DNA from: Ustulina deusta
Taxonomy: Eukaryota; Ascomycota; Sordariomycetes; Xylariales; Xylariaceae
Length of the DNA: 64,000 nt
Reading direction: 5' to 3'
Assembly (NCBI GenBank): GCA_023159155.1
Contig: JAJNNX010000015.1
Coordinates: forward strand, 124,001 to 188,000
Shown: positions 1 to 12,473 of the stretch, in pieces
Layout: each line of letters opens with the position of its first letter
Numbering within the stretch: the first letter of the stretch is position 1
The notes under the pieces: generated by a model
What the model was told of the DNA's origin: nothing
Databases searched by the model: none
What the model saw: only the letters and a program-made list of their open reading frames with translations
Translations under genes and position numbers: made by a program

Positions 1-1
1 A

Positions 2-3000
2 GTCAAGGGAAAGCTGGTGCTGTACAAGCTCATACTCATCATTAATTACTCGAAATTGGATCTTTTCGCTCAGCCAGAGCAGCGTTCAGCTCTTAGTGCT
101 AACACGGTCAGATGGATTGCGCCTCATTGGGGTCAAACTGATGAGGTCACAGAGCAATGGAGAGACCAAGTTAGACTGTGCTGCTCAGTACTAGCAAGTC
201 AAATCCACTATCTCAACTCAGAAATTCCCGACTATATACCGAAGATAGTAGATTCGTTCCTAGCCATCCAATCTACTGAGCAGAAACCAAAGGACCGATT
301 TTCACTCCTTTTCCCAACTTCATATCCATTTCCAACCAGGCCGCTACCAGGCGAGCCAGTAAACTTCGACGAGCCCTTGATCGAACTTTCTACCTTGTTG
401 TCTGCATCATCGAACTCACCTAATGGGATGCAGCTCGAACTGTCTGTGGACGATATCACGACCGTGCTGAAAAATACTCTTCAAGTCCACCTAAGTATTT
501 TGCAGGGCGAAGCCTTCCCTTCGAATTGGCTCAGTGTTTATACCTATCATCACAAATCCACCATGAGGACTTTGCAGTACCTCGCTAGTATTCTCTTGGA
601 TTCAGCTTTGCCCGATCCTGATGACGCCGAAGATTTTGACACAGAAATTTGGCGCTTATTCTTCACGACTTTACTTAAGCTTGTAGGGAGTGAATGTCTA
701 TCACTTGAGACATTCCCAGAGCAGAAGCGAAGGGCTGTCTGGAAGATCGCCGGAGACGTACGAGAGCATGGCGCTGAACTACTTAGACGAACCTGGGAAG
801 CTGTCGGCTGGGAAACGAGTCCTGATGAGCGGATGCGCTATGGGCTCTCGAAAATGGGCGGCTATCAAGTTCAATATGTGCCAACACTCGTCGGTCCAAT
901 CGTTCAGCTCTGTCTAAGTGTCCATGGGGGGCTTCGAAAAGTGGCGGTTGAGGTCTTACAGACCATGATTGTTAGTGAATGGACTCTGAGTGAGGACTTA
1001 TCTGTCATCCAAACCGAGATGATTGATTGCCTGGACTTGTTTTTCAAGGATCAGGCGATGACCGAGAGCATTATGCAAAAGCTCTTCATTAGTGAACTGC
1101 TCGAGTGTTTCGAGTCTCTGTCTCATATCGAGCACGATCCCCTTTACGCTGCTCTTAAGGAGTTGATTGAAACGCTTGACGTGTTCTTGGATTTGCTGGT
1201 AGCCGTCCATAGCGGCGATGCCAGTGGAGAAGCGTCCAGCCTAATGAACCGCCTTGAATTGATGGAATTTCTCCGAGACATGCATAAAGAAGATATATTC
1301 ATTCGGTATGTGCACCAGCTTGCCACATTACAACGGGGCACAGGAAACCATACAGAAGCTGGCATGGCACTGCGACTTCATGCAGACTTGTATGACTGGG
1401 ACCCCGCTACAGTAACACCTGCATTATCCGAGCCAAATTTCCCGGAGCAATCGCATTTTGAGCGCAAAGAGCACATATTCTTCGAGATGATCAAACACTT
1501 TGAGGATGGTGAAGCCTGGAGTAGTGCCCTTGCCGCCTATCGCGAACTACGGACACAGTATGAGAGCAATATCTTCGATTTTGCGAAGCTAGCGAGAACA
1601 GAGAGAGCCATTGCCACAATCTACGACACTCTAGCTAAGGGCAACAAACTTATCCCAAAATATTTCAAGGTTGTGTTTAAAGGGCTTGGGTTCCCTATTA
1701 ATATACGAGACAAGGCGTATGTGTACGAAGGTTCACCTAGGGAGCGGACTACTGCGTTCACAGATCGCATGCAGGAGCAGTATCAAGCTGCACAGATACT
1801 TACCAATGGAGACGTGGATAGCGAGGTTGAGGGACAATATCTGATTGTCTCAGCCGTTTCCCCGCATCGCGAATTACAACACCAAGTCTTCCAGCGCGCC
1901 CGTGTGGCACATCCAATCCGTGACTTTTTGCTTTCAAGCAACCCCCAGACATTTTCAGTATCCTCTAAACGCAATACAAGTGGACCTGTTGAAGAACACT
2001 ATGCCGAGAAGATCATATACACCACTAGCGAGGCATTCCCCTCGATCCTGCGACGTAGTGAGATCATCGAAGTTAGTCACATTAAGTTGAATGCTAAAGA
2101 GACAGGATTGGAACGAATTGTGCGTAAAACGCAAGAAATGACGGCGGTCGAACGACAATTGGCAGAGAACGAAGACAACAATGATCTCGCACAATTAATG
2201 GTGGGCGCGATTAGTATCTCAGTTCTCCCAGAGTCGGAAACAAGCGTTGCTTGTTATCGAAAATTATTGCCTGTTTTTGATCTGGAAGATATAGATGAAG
2301 TGGAACCCGAGCTGAGCAAGGAAGAGAACGCTATCAAGATCGCACTAGTTGATCATGCCATCATGGTCAAGCGTTCCCTTACAAACTTTTCGGGGAGCTC
2401 GAATCAGATTCTGGTCAAGGGTTACCAAGATCTGTATCCACGTATGTAGACACAGCCGTCGGTTCTAGACATCTTCGCTAACTTGAATTACAGATTTCGT
2501 ATCAACTTTTGCACCAGAAATCGCCATCTTTGCACCAAGCCGACAGAGAGATGCTGGTTCTGGGACGTCGCTGACTTGGCAACGATCACCACCCGCAAGA
2601 GAGAGCGGGCAGTTGAGAGGAAACATACGTACGTCGTTGACTAATGGTACCGCCATCGTGGAAGAAGCGTCCACTGTGCAGCCAATAGCCATGCGACAGC
2701 ATGGCGCTCGACTCAGTTTCCTTGGTGGGAAGCCGAAAGGACCCCGGCAGTCAAATGGGGAAACCTCAAATTCCACGCCGATCACTGGAGAGGGCAGTGA
2801 ATCCAACAGCCAATATAGCAAAAGCAAAGAAAACCTGGGTCGAATATTGCGTACGCAGTCGATTGATACCAATTCAAGTTCCAATCGCCACCACAGGAAT
2901 GGCAGTGTGGATGCCGTAGGATTGGCTTCCATCTCGGACCGTTCACGCAAAAGCAGAGAGATAGTCGATATTGTTGAGGGGGGTTTTGGCCGGGCAGAAG

Positions 3001-3110
3001 GTGGGGTCCTGAGGATCAAATCGGTGAGAAAGCGATTGAGTATATTGAAACTAGGAAAGAAGCCGAGCAGATCCAATGGGATCATGGGAGGGGTGGATGA
3101 AGAGCAATGA
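2..3110 (+). CDS. DOCK-family guanine-nucleotide exchange factor, C-terminal part (5' end off window)
   Basis: The reading frame is already open at base 2, so the gene begins before the window and only the C-terminal ~1,000 residues are seen. The helical middle and the segment around bases 1650-1740 (YFKVVFKGLGFP, then YVYEG) match the DHR-2 catalytic region of DOCK proteins, which load GTP onto Rac/Cdc42-type GTPases; yeast Dck1 is the small relative. The usual DHR-1 region would lie upstream. The first exon ends at 2441. An intron at 2442-2493 (GTATGT..TACAG) restores the frame, with the split codon giving His. The second exon is a Ser/Arg/Lys-rich tail, probably disordered, ending with TGA at 3110. 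Family call from remembered motifs; the GTPase partner cannot be read from sequence. Confidence 0.85.
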
Positions 3111-6092
3111 TGATACTAAGGCGAATATGAAGGGTTCAGTGGCGGTGGGTTCCCGACATTTCACCCATTGATGAACCCCTAAGCTCTAGGATACCACGAT
3201 GTTTTGACCTGAGTCCAGTGCAATTCGGGTCCTGGATAGTTTCCCGGAGAATAAAGTAGCGAAGGAGTTACATCGGCGTGTACGGCATAGGCATAGGCAG
3301 CGGGATGCTGCTCCTTTCTTTCTCATTTGGTTCAAAGAGGACGCGTTCCACTTGCAGCATTTCTGACGAGGGCCACGGTTTTTGTCCGTCCGAGCCGGAC
3401 TTCCTCAATTTACATTAAGAGCATACCGAGAATAGTTGAGCCCCGGAGTTCTTGTGTAATTGTTACGTGTCAATCTCTTTCGATGGACTCTCCAAGGCAC
3501 ATATCGTACATATGTCTGCATAATGTATTAAAACGTTCAAGGAAAGCTCGTCTGACGTGGTCGTCGAAACAATTCTCTGGTGACAGATCATCGCATCCAT
3601 TACAGTTCATATTAATGCTCTTGGCAAAGAAGATCCGTCTAGCTCGGGCAGAAAACGATTCCCGGATCCGAGCAATGGATCTCGAAAGCAGAACCGGGTA
3701 AAGTGAATTGTCGCATGAAATTAATCGTATTGTTTGTGACAGGTGTTCTAGGTTCTTATCTATTTGAATTAACGACCAGGATGTGCTGACGATCCGGGTT
3801 GCTCGCCGTAAATTAGCCAGTCGACCACAACAATTCTTCCGTCCTACGCTACGGCATTCCTCGTATTCTCGTTATGTAAATAGGCACGGATGAAAACTTC
3901 AAATACTAGAGGGCTGGGATGACTAAGAGCTGCACCTCGTCCTGGCCCTCGAGCCTTTCGAATTCTATCTACTATCTACAGGAGGCGTGCTCTCTACAAA
4001 ACCCAAAGAATCATATCAATGATAACTAGGCAGTTCATCTTCTTAATTCATAGGCGGCATTGACAATTCCATAGTACAGCCAGGGTAGAACAGCGAACAA
4101 ATAAAAGAATTTCAGCTCGACAATTCCATAGTTATACCCACATCGCATTGCTACGATTGGAAGGTGTATTGAATCTCGTTGTTGCACGATGTATGCTGAA
4201 GAAGGACGGCCTAGATAGTGAAGTAGCGGTGGTGCTGTGCAGAGGCTTTCTACGAGAGGTGGAATGATTTCGTGTCTAACAAAGCGCTGCAATAATGTGA
4301 TTTGGTGCTAAGCTGACGAAAATATATGTCACGATGTAGGTGCACTACTTGCTGCATGGGACACGTATTATCACATTCTTACCAAGGCCGGGATCAAGCC
4401 TCTGTCCGGAAGCAAGCATTATCTACACTTAAGGGACCCCTACATTACAACTGTAGTAGGCAACATTGAGGATTATTCTACCAATGGGATGTTCAAAAAA
4501 AAAATTAAAATTTTCTTTTTCCTCTTCTTCTTCAATTGGTAGCAGATTACTAATACCTCCTAAATAAAATAATTCTGGCGCTCAAAATCTTGACGATGCC
4601 GGGTAGTCGGACCTTTAGTCGTTGATAGACTGGCGAGCTACTATAGGCTGAACCCTAGGGGCGAGTAGCGCTCCGCTGTAGATCTCCTTCCCTCCCGTTA
4701 ATGAAGAGTGGGCATTGACGAGAAATAGGGGATAGGTGCTGGAGTGTAGGGGCAGATGCAACGATGATCCCTATTCTGTTTTTCTTCGATGCCTCCTCAA
4801 GCCAGACTCTCTCACGTTCTCAGCTGTCTGCTGCTGATAACGAGAAGGCGTCGATACTGTCGCCCGCATCCATACACCACTGTGGCTCGTATTCCGATTT
4901 CATGGCAGCCAATAGCAAAAGCGACCGACGCGGCGACCGTCGATGAGGTTTGCTGGACGGGGACGCCCTCGTATCAGCTAGGGCTTATTGGAGCGTTTGT
5001 CACGCCCGCCTGCCTAGCGCACCTAGTCGAATGAGCTGAGCTCGTTATTTCGATAGGCGTATTTCCAGGCTTATCATGCAGTAGTGGTCTCACAGTTTCA
5101 TCCCGTGGTCAAATCCTCAATGCGTCATTTCGTTCTGCACCACCTCCCAGCCTCACCATGCCTGTCTTATCGTGTCGTGGTACCTGCTGTGCGAACCACC
5201 CGACCCTCTTTCGGTGCTGTGCGACTGCAAAGTTGTCTCTGCGTCTTCCTTCGCGGGAGGTGAGAGACAGGAGGATCGGTCAGCTGGTGAGCGAATGAGG
5301 GCGCTGGCTCGCTGATCTACCGGCTTGGCAGGTTGATTCACAGATAAGTAGGCCGCACTGGATAGGGAATGAAGCAGGTTAGATAGCGTGCAAGGGGGAT
5401 CGTCATGGCCACTAACAAATTCATCAGCAGAGATAGGTCCACCAGGGGGTTTTCCCCTAGCACCCGACTAGGCTAGCACGGGCTGCACATGGGATGGGCA
5501 CCGACATGGGGTCGACGAATTGGCGCAATGGGGAATAGCGCAGCCAGTCCTCGTACCGAACTACGGGCTCCAAGGCTAGTCAGGGCAGACCGTCGAGGCC
5601 ATCCAACAGAAATCTTTTTGCATTCTTCCTCCACGATAGAAGCCTGGTCCCTTTGTCCTCCGTGCTCGACTGTGGGATGGCATTGTAGGTAGCGTTGCAC
5701 CCATCTGTGCCGTCAATACCATCAACCCTTCTTTTCTTCTCTGGCGGCTTGTCCGCTGGCCGTTTTCTTTTTGTTTCGCCTATAGTGTACGGTAATCTGT
5801 CGACAGCGGAGACCAAACCCGCCCCTTTTCATTCATCCGCCCATCCATACTTCTCCATCCCTGCCGTGTCGCTCGGGGGGTTTGTGTATGTGTGTATGTG
5901 TGAGTGTGTGTCTGTCTGTCTGTCTGTCTCCATTGTCCGAATAGATCGACGACGCCATCATATCGCGGCGGCCATTCACGGCGGCTTCTCGCCTCGGCGC
6001 GCACAGCGGGAATCACATCCCATCTCGAGCCGACCAATATGCCCAGCAGCGTCCCGTTGGCCTTGAGGAGATAGCAGCCAAGCTGTATTATA
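3111..6092. other. Intergenic region, about 3 kb
   Basis: No convincing gene. The open frames here (for example 3327-3701 and both strands of 5470-6040) overlap one another, lack family resemblance and have no coherent splice partners. An A/T homopolymer tract lies near 4496-4525. The part next to the following gene is pyrimidine-rich and includes a GT/CTGT microsatellite, so it probably contains the promoter and a long 5' leader. Confidence 0.6.
5884..5930 (+). repeat. GT / CTGT microsatellite
   Basis: A run of GTGTATGTGTGTATGTG units passes directly into at least four CTGT units. It sits about 160 bp before the start codon of the glycosyltransferase-like gene, in the likely leader or core promoter. 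It is a simple-sequence repeat prone to length change. Confidence 0.85.
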
Positions 6093-7622
6093 ATGCGAAC
6101 AATTCCAAAGCGGTTATTGCCCGTTTTCGGCCGCTGGGGCTCGGTGCTCTTCGCGGCCTTGGTTGTCTACTATCTGATCCGAGCCCCCATTTCCCTCGCA
6201 TTATCGTCCGCGCGGCTGAACAACAACGCGGCGACAGCCAACCGCCAAAATGCCCAAGGCCCAGCTCTCGGCCCTGCCGCCGCCGCTCAGGATATCCGGG
6301 ATCAGAATGCCCAGGCACCCATAGGCGGTCCCGTGCGACATACCAAACACTACAAGCCCGCGCCCCCTCGATATCCCGCCCTAGACGACCACTTCCCCTG
6401 GTTGACGCAATCGGGCAAGGCGCCGCCAGTCCCTGAGCACCATCTCCCGCCGAGCCCACACGTGGAGGAGGCTACGCCGCTTCTGATAGGCTTCACTAGC
6501 GATTGGCCGTTGCTCCTCCAATGTGTGAGCAGCTATATCGCGGCCGGTTGGCCGCCGTCCGATATATACGTGATAGAGAATACGGGCACATTTAGCGCCA
6601 ATCAGCGCAACGAACTTTCACTTCAAAATCCCTTCTTCCTTAATCATACCGCCCTGCACCAATTGGGCGTAAACGTCATCATGACACCGACGTTGCTGAG
6701 CTTCGCGCAGCTACATAATTTCTACCTACATACAGCCCTGATGCGACAGTGGCGCTTCTTCTTCTGGGCACACCAAGACTCCATAGTCTTTAGCGACGAA
6801 GACGTCAAGAAGAAGGACCGTGATCACGATTGGGACCACGATCCCTTTGCCACACTATACGAGCGTTCTATTGGCTTGATGCGCTACCTGAACGGACCTG
6901 ACATGCCACCGTGGGCCACGCATTTCTTCGCTTATGACCTCTTCACACTAGTTAATCGCGATTCCTATCTTGACGTGGGCGCCTGGGACACCCATATTCC
7001 CTACTACGCGACGGATTGCGACATGTACTTACGACTTCATTGGGCTGGTTATTGGCAACCCCAGAGCGAAGCAGGCTTAGTATTCGATGTCGGTGTCCCT
7101 CTCAAGGATATCGGCGCACTATTCCGGCTGCCCGGATCGCACGCCGGATTCGCCGGCGACCCCGTATTCCGACCAGCAGACGACAAAACTCAACCCCACC
7201 GCGAAGCCGAGCTTAAGCGCGAGCAGGACATGTATGGCTGGGTTGAGAAAGCGGGCGAAGCATTCCAGCACCTCATCGAGGTCGCCGAACGCATGCAGAA
7301 TGTCAAATGGGCTGGGAAAGGCCTCTCGCGCGCCACCTGGCAGGGTCGCCAGACGGGTGGCCAGGGCGAGCCCTTCTACCGCGATAAGGAAGGCTTCAAG
7401 GCCGGGATCGAGACGTTGACGGACGCCGGACGGCGGGTGTTTGCCGACAAATGGGGACACCGCGGATGTGATCTGCTGGAGATGAGAATCGAAGGCAAGG
7501 ACGAATGGAAGCTGGAGCGCGACTGGGACATCAACCAGACGCCCGGCAACGAGGGCGGCAATTGGGGCAAGGACTGGAGTAAGAATCCCTCGCAGCAGCT
7601 CGCCAATCTGGGTATCGCATAA
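6093..7622 (+). CDS. Putative type II membrane glycosyltransferase-like protein
   Basis: Single-exon gene of 509 residues with an ATG at 6093. A short basic N-terminus is followed by one hydrophobic segment at about residues 14-36, which predicts a type II Golgi/ER membrane protein with a lumenal catalytic domain. A Pro/Ala/Asn-rich stem (about 40-130) precedes a globular domain that starts like a GT-A nucleotide-sugar transferase (LLIGFTSDWPLLLQCV, then IYVIENTG). Aromatic/Asp-rich motifs follow: FFFWAHQDSIVFSDED and later ATDCDMYLRLHWAGY, the latter resembling the acceptor-side acidic motif of GT2-like enzymes. I do not recognise a characterised orthologue, so donor and acceptor are unknown. 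The C-terminus is Trp/Asn/Gly-rich. The gene stands alone between long intergenic regions. Confidence 0.75.
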   Translation: MRTIPKRLLPVFGRWGSVLFAALVVYYLIRAPISLALSSARLNNNAATANRQNAQGPALGPAAAAQDIRDQNAQAPIGGPVRHTKHYKPAPPRYPALDDHFPWLTQSGKAPPVPEHHLPPSPHVEEATPLLIGFTSDWPLLLQCVSSYIAAGWPPSDIYVIENTGTFSANQRNELSLQNPFFLNHTALHQLGVNVIMTPTLLSFAQLHNFYLHTALMRQWRFFFWAHQDSIVFSDEDVKKKDRDHDWDHDPFATLYERSIGLMRYLNGPDMPPWATHFFAYDLFTLVNRDSYLDVGAWDTHIPYYATDCDMYLRLHWAGYWQPQSEAGLVFDVGVPLKDIGALFRLPGSHAGFAGDPVFRPADDKTQPHREAELKREQDMYGWVEKAGEAFQHLIEVAERMQNVKWAGKGLSRATWQGRQTGGQGEPFYRDKEGFKAGIETLTDAGRRVFADKWGHRGCDLLEMRIEGKDEWKLERDWDINQTPGNEGGNWGKDWSKNPSQQLANLGIA

Positions 7623-9861
7623 GGGTTGGTTATTGTTTTGCCGCCTGCTGCCTTTTCGCTACTGATTTTTTTGCTGCTGATTTTTTTTTGCAAAAGATCG
7701 TTCTATAGAGTACGGACACTGATTATGGCTCTTGCAGTGACTGGGGACGAGTAACAGGGAGATTGACTAGAGAAACGAATCCATCTGGTTCTTGATGTGC
7801 CAATTGCTATGTCGAGGAGATGGGAGGCGAAAGTGGCATCAGTGAACGACTTTGAACGATGAACGAATGGTCGTCTGCCTATGTACCGGTTCTCTTACAA
7901 CCGACGATGTACCGAAGGGTTCGTTTCGGGTCTGTGAAGAGGCGGTGCACAAGGCATGACGGGTCCAAAATTCATGGCAAGACGAGATGGGACGAAGGAC
8001 ATGGTACTGCCCTACACAAAGTTAGTCTGGCACCCTGTTATTAGGTCGGATGAGGTGGTTCGCATTTGGGGAGTTGAAGATGTTGTCCGGCGTTTGATGG
8101 CGGTCTTGCTGTGTGTGGGTTGGTCCGGGGTAGAATATTTGAGGACCGGACGGGCAGAAAGAGACTTTCACTGTATATATTTTGTACAATTACGAACATA
8201 TGCTGCATTGTGTATATGTCTCATCACTAGGGGATAGGGCTCAATTGATGCATTTTCTATGGCGCGACGTGCTTTCTCTCAACACATTGGAGTCCGTACC
8301 AATGATGGTGAGACTCTTGGCTTCCCGACATTCGACATGTCAATAATATGAACAGCCTCTTACACAGCACCTGGTTGATATTATTCAATAGCTAGGTATG
8401 TCTAAGACATATGCTAAAATAGGATGACTCTAGAGTCCCCCTACTATTCTAGACAGTACGAGGGATTCGGAACCATCCGTAGGTCTACTCTCGGCAACCA
8501 TAACCGATCTTCTCGCGGGAGTCCACACCCAATTCACTGAGTTTTCTCGAGAAGACTCGAAAGAGGATACCGTGGAGCCACAATCAATATATTTCACCCG
8601 CCTTAGGACAGACACGACAACATCTTGAGCAAGAAACATGGTATAGGGTCATTCGATATGAGCGGCCATAGTTCGGTTTCTGCTTTTTACCGATGCTGCA
8701 AGAGAAACAATGAATCTCTGCACCAGTTTTGCCTGAACTACACTACATGTTGATTGCTACCTACCTAGTTGGCTTAGACCCGTGTTTCGTCTTCACCAAG
8801 AACACCACTAAAGACACAAGATGAGCGTCAACTCTGCAGGTACAACTCCATGCTCGATTTGCCATCAAGTAGCAGAAAAAACCGCCGTCGTAGCGTCGAC
8901 AACTCGTCCTTGATAAGACCAGCAACACACGGCCGGTGTTCCACCTACTCAGGCATCAGTTCCCAGGATTTGCGGTAAACATGTCGTCAGGCCTCCGAGA
9001 AGGATTGTCGGTGGCTTTTGTCAATGAGCCAGTGCCCGTTGCTGCAGCAGCTTTGCCGCTCACCACCCCGTCAACCGAACATTCCATTCTATACAAGGTA
9101 AGCCGGCCAAGGCGGTCCCTGCATGAGTGCGACGAACGAATACTACGCCGCTAGTTACTACGTAACCACCCCGCAGGGACTCTTGGTCAGCGGTTAAAAC
9201 GTACAAACATAACGCCAATACCCTCACATACTAGAGGTAGTCGCGGAGAATTTTAAGGCGATTTGTAGTGAGTGATTTTTATAGTGTCAATATAACTAGT
9301 AATTCTTAGTATGTTTAGAAAGAAATGGCATCATTCTGAAAAAAAAAATTTTTGGAGTCTTGAGTTGGTATCATAAGATGCTCGGTCTGTCACTCACAAG
9401 TCTCTATGCTCGTGAGTCTTGCGGAGCCGAATTCATATACTGAATGTTAATTGCGAGGCCTGTACTTTCTCGAGTACCTACATCTTTTTTATTATGGGCT
9501 ATGCAATGACTAAGTACCTACCAGTTGCGCCCGAGAAGATAGGACCTATGCGACAGCGGTTTCACTCTCCTGATTTAGGGTGTACGTCTAGGTAGCATTC
9601 CGGCAGCCCAGGAACTTTCAGGGGCATGCTCACTACCTAAGTAGGTAGGCATCAGCACTCGCTTTGCTGGGCGCCAATGAAACCCTACTCTGTATAAGTA
9701 CTGATTAACAACTGACTCTTCCCATTCACTCACCTGCCGTCGCCGGATATCCCTGACTCCTCCATGTTCCGTTGTACAAAGTAATATGATCATACGACAA
9801 GAACCATCTCTTTGAATCCTCGAAACAAAATACCCCGTTAACGCTACGCCTTGCCTTCAGG
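7623..9861. other. Intergenic region, about 2.2 kb
   Basis: No supported gene. Poly-T tracts follow the upstream stop (about 7665-7690). AT-rich sequence lies around 9210-9360, including an A-run joined to a T-run near 9340-9352. TAGGTA/ACCTA words cluster near 9590-9650. Short frames at 8430-8639 and 8936-9154 have no recognisable product and no clear splice partners. Confidence 0.55.
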
Positions 9862-10170
9862 ATGTCTACACTCCCACCTCCACCAAAGTCGTACTCCCTC
9901 CAATTCGCCGAACGCATCCACAACACAACAGGCAAGGAACAGCTCACGCGCATCTGTGCCGGCGGCTTTCTCCTAGAATCCCTGTGGCACTCGGTCATAG
10001 AGAGAAGGATCCTGAAAACACCAGCCCCAGCTGTTAAAAAGGCCATGTTTCGCGCAGCTGCGACGTGGCCGGCCATCTACATCGTAACTAGCGCGGGTAT
10101 TTCCTGGGCCGCGTGGAAAGTCAACCAAGCTGAGAGAGGCCGGAGCGAAAAGAACCGAAGTGATTCTTAG
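9862..10170 (+). CDS. Small hypothetical protein with one C-terminal membrane segment
   Basis: An ATG-initiated frame of 102 residues. It begins with a Pro-rich stretch (STLPPPPKS), has a mixed helical middle, and ends with a hydrophobic segment at about residues 68-89 (AATWPAIYIVTSAGISWAAW) before a short basic tail. This layout suggests a tail-anchored or small membrane protein. I do not recognise the family. It could be a small conserved fungal protein or a chance frame: the opposite strand is also open here, which lowers confidence. No intron is needed. Confidence 0.4.
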   Translation: MSTLPPPPKSYSLQFAERIHNTTGKEQLTRICAGGFLLESLWHSVIERRILKTPAPAVKKAMFRAAATWPAIYIVTSAGISWAAWKVNQAERGRSEKNRSDS

Positions 10171-10985
10171 ACGCATCACCGATGCCGACGAGCTGCACGG
10201 ATGGCAGTAGGTAGCAGAGTAGCGGTTGAGGAAGACAAACATAAACGTAATGCCTCGGTGCCCTAGACAGCGACATCCCACGCGGTACGCAAGACTAGCT
10301 GCTTGCGTGGCAGCCACGGCCGCTGCTAACGGTGAATTAGTAACCGCTTATCATGGTGATCTCGACCCTCTAAGGCGCGATTCATGGAGCTTATTTCATA
10401 CGCCATGCAGGTCGCATGTTACCAACAAGTTTCCTTGCAAAGGAGAGCATCCTCGTTATTAGCGGGGGCCGACTACGAGGGTTAACACCGCAACCGCTGC
10501 AGAATGCGCTGATGGTGTCATCAGCCCTATCCATCACGTCAACTCCAACCATCATTACTGGCTCCACACCAAGCTCCGTGTCGACTCGACTCACCTATGA
10601 CGGCGAATATGAACTCGATGCCCAAGCACGTACCTCGAGAAGATATGGGAAAACCCGGGCAACACCCTGGAAAGTGCCAGACCGTTCAGCCTCTGACATG
10701 GTATATAATCCACGACGCCCTGAGAGGATGCCCTTGTGGCGTGCCCAAGGAATGTCCCTAATCGCAGTCTTACCTGCCACGATTCTGTTGGCAAGGTCTG
10801 ACGACAACGGTACTGCGCAGGGCGAGGACCCGTACCCGAATGGTTAAAATAGGTGACGGCGAGCGCCATGACTGGGAATCCTTGTCTGCACAGCACCCGG
10901 TTTGGTTTATCTCGGGGATGACAGTCCAGCGACCACCGAGAACTTAGCTTCAGAAGGACCACATTATACCACACACGGCCGGATC
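10171..10985. other. Intergenic region before the 2EXR gene
   Basis: About 0.8 kb with overlapping open frames on both strands (10416-10847 plus; 10591-10974 minus). None has a domain or composition that looks coding. It probably carries the promoter of the next gene. Confidence 0.5.
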
Positions 10986-11813
10986 ATGCCCGATCTATCC
11001 ACGTTCTCGCCATTTCCGCGTCTCCCAATTGAAATCAGGCGCTTGATTTGGGCAAACACCTTACCGAGGGGCCGAGTTCAGCTATTTGCGAAGAGCGTGC
11101 CGTGGGAGGACTGGCGTTTGTACCCACCATCGATCGCGCAAGTGTGTCGTGAATCTCGAGAGGTTGCCGAAGACCTCGCCGTGGTTCGCGGCTTCCCCAC
11201 CGCCGATGACAAGCACAACGAGACGTGGTTTATTGGGTCCAGGGACGTTCTTGAATTAGCCAGCGGCTACCCGTACCCGCTGTCGAATCCAGAGCCCTTT
11301 TTCGCCGCAGCTGAGGCTCTCGCCATTAATGCCGGCGATTTCAGGGGCGATATTAGATCTGTTGTCAGGGATCTAATTGGGGGCACACGGTTTCACTCGG
11401 TCAAGATCGTATACCTTGTTGCCGAACAAATCAGCACGGCTTATTGGCCACTTTTTCGGCCGGACCTCACAGACAAGGACAAGGGCAAGGGTACCATTCT
11501 CGACTTGCGCGACAGCGGCGATATCAAGAGCATCGAGGAATATAAAGCCTGGGCGCGATCCCAGGAAATGTCTCCAGTATTTCCAAGACGCGAAGAGGTC
11601 GAGATGCCCCTTCGAGCGGCTCTCGATGAACTTATCGTGGAGGAACTTAATGCGTATCGGGATTCCACGGTATCAGAATTCCAGGATGCAGCTATAATTC
11701 AGGACACGTCTCGGTCACGCCAGATTCTCAATCGCGATGATCCTTGGGTACAACAGCAATGGAAGCGTCTCCCAGACTTTCGCCCCGCGCTGTTAGTGTT
11801 AGGGTGGACATAG
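10986..11813 (+). CDS. 2EXR-domain protein
   Basis: Single-exon protein of 275 residues if the ATG at 10986 is used; the frame is open upstream to 10902, but the domain starts right after this ATG. The N-terminus carries the 2EXR signature of filamentous fungi: FSPFPRLPIEIRRLIW, then a typical AQVCRESREVAEDL helix about 45 residues later. The rest is helical and acidic, with no catalytic motif. 2EXR proteins are a large, lineage-expanded fungal family of unknown biochemical role, often F-box-like in layout. No partner can be inferred from the neighbours. Confidence 0.75.
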   Translation: MPDLSTFSPFPRLPIEIRRLIWANTLPRGRVQLFAKSVPWEDWRLYPPSIAQVCRESREVAEDLAVVRGFPTADDKHNETWFIGSRDVLELASGYPYPLSNPEPFFAAAEALAINAGDFRGDIRSVVRDLIGGTRFHSVKIVYLVAEQISTAYWPLFRPDLTDKDKGKGTILDLRDSGDIKSIEEYKAWARSQEMSPVFPRREEVEMPLRAALDELIVEELNAYRDSTVSEFQDAAIIQDTSRSRQILNRDDPWVQQQWKRLPDFRPALLVLGWT

Positions 11814-12473
11814 GGATAGAGGCACGGTATCAAGATATTAACTCGAATTGCACGACACATTATACTCAGCGGTCCCCTTCATCAACTATGTATATCCTAC
11901 GCCGGTAATGCAGATACGGCTACCCTCGATAAAACGTTTAATACCCTTACGGTCCTCGGTGTTGACACGGATGAAGGACAAACTGGGCATGTCGGCTATT
12001 TAAAGGTATATGAAGCATATAATAAAAGCAGCTCGACCCACGAAAATTAGCTGCTTCGTCCTAGTTATAGAGAGCTATCGGGATGCCTATAGATTTTTGC
12101 TCGACGAGAATGACAAAACAGAGTTCGAATCGGCCGGAATAATTCAAAAGAGAATGCACCTCGAAGCTAGACGCTAAAAGCTTTTGTACTGAGTCGCTAG
12201 ATGATATGGATTAGGTAGTATAATTAGTGTGGCGCCACTGTCCCTCGAATTATGAATGGATTAATATGGGCTCAAGGATGACTGCCACATAGCGTACCTA
12301 TGGGCGGCTAGCTCAATTGAGGCTAATACCGAGGTTCCCTCGACCGACACTCTCGACTACATGCTGCAATCCATTACTGATCAACTAACACTCAAGGGCC
12401 TCCTCAATTCGATTTTGTCTACCCAGAAGTAAAGAAGGAATATAGATGAACAGATTTGTTCGATAATTGAGAA
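11814..12473. other. Intergenic region, AT-rich and degenerate
   Basis: About 0.65 kb with no supported gene. The stretch after 11830 contains short phrases reminiscent of the preceding coding sequence but broken by stops, so decayed sequence is possible though not demonstrable by eye. The 3' part is the likely promoter of the amidase gene. Confidence 0.4.

Noticed and set aside
2465..3085. 206-codon minus-strand frame
   Set aside because: Overlaps the second exon of the DOCK gene, which is joined in phase on the plus strand; no domain.
3327..3701. 124-codon plus-strand frame
   Set aside because: No recognisable product, no start context or splice partner; probably chance.
8820..9160. Possible short gene with a CSICHQ motif at 8821 and a frame at 8936
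   Set aside because: The first frame stops after 30 codons and the two do not join with acceptable splice signals.
10416..10974. Overlapping frames on both strands (143 and 127 codons)
   Set aside because: Mutually overlapping, no domain or coding-like composition.
12121..12135. GTTCGAATC word resembling a tRNA T-loop
   Set aside because: No acceptor stem, D-arm or anticodon arm can be formed around it.
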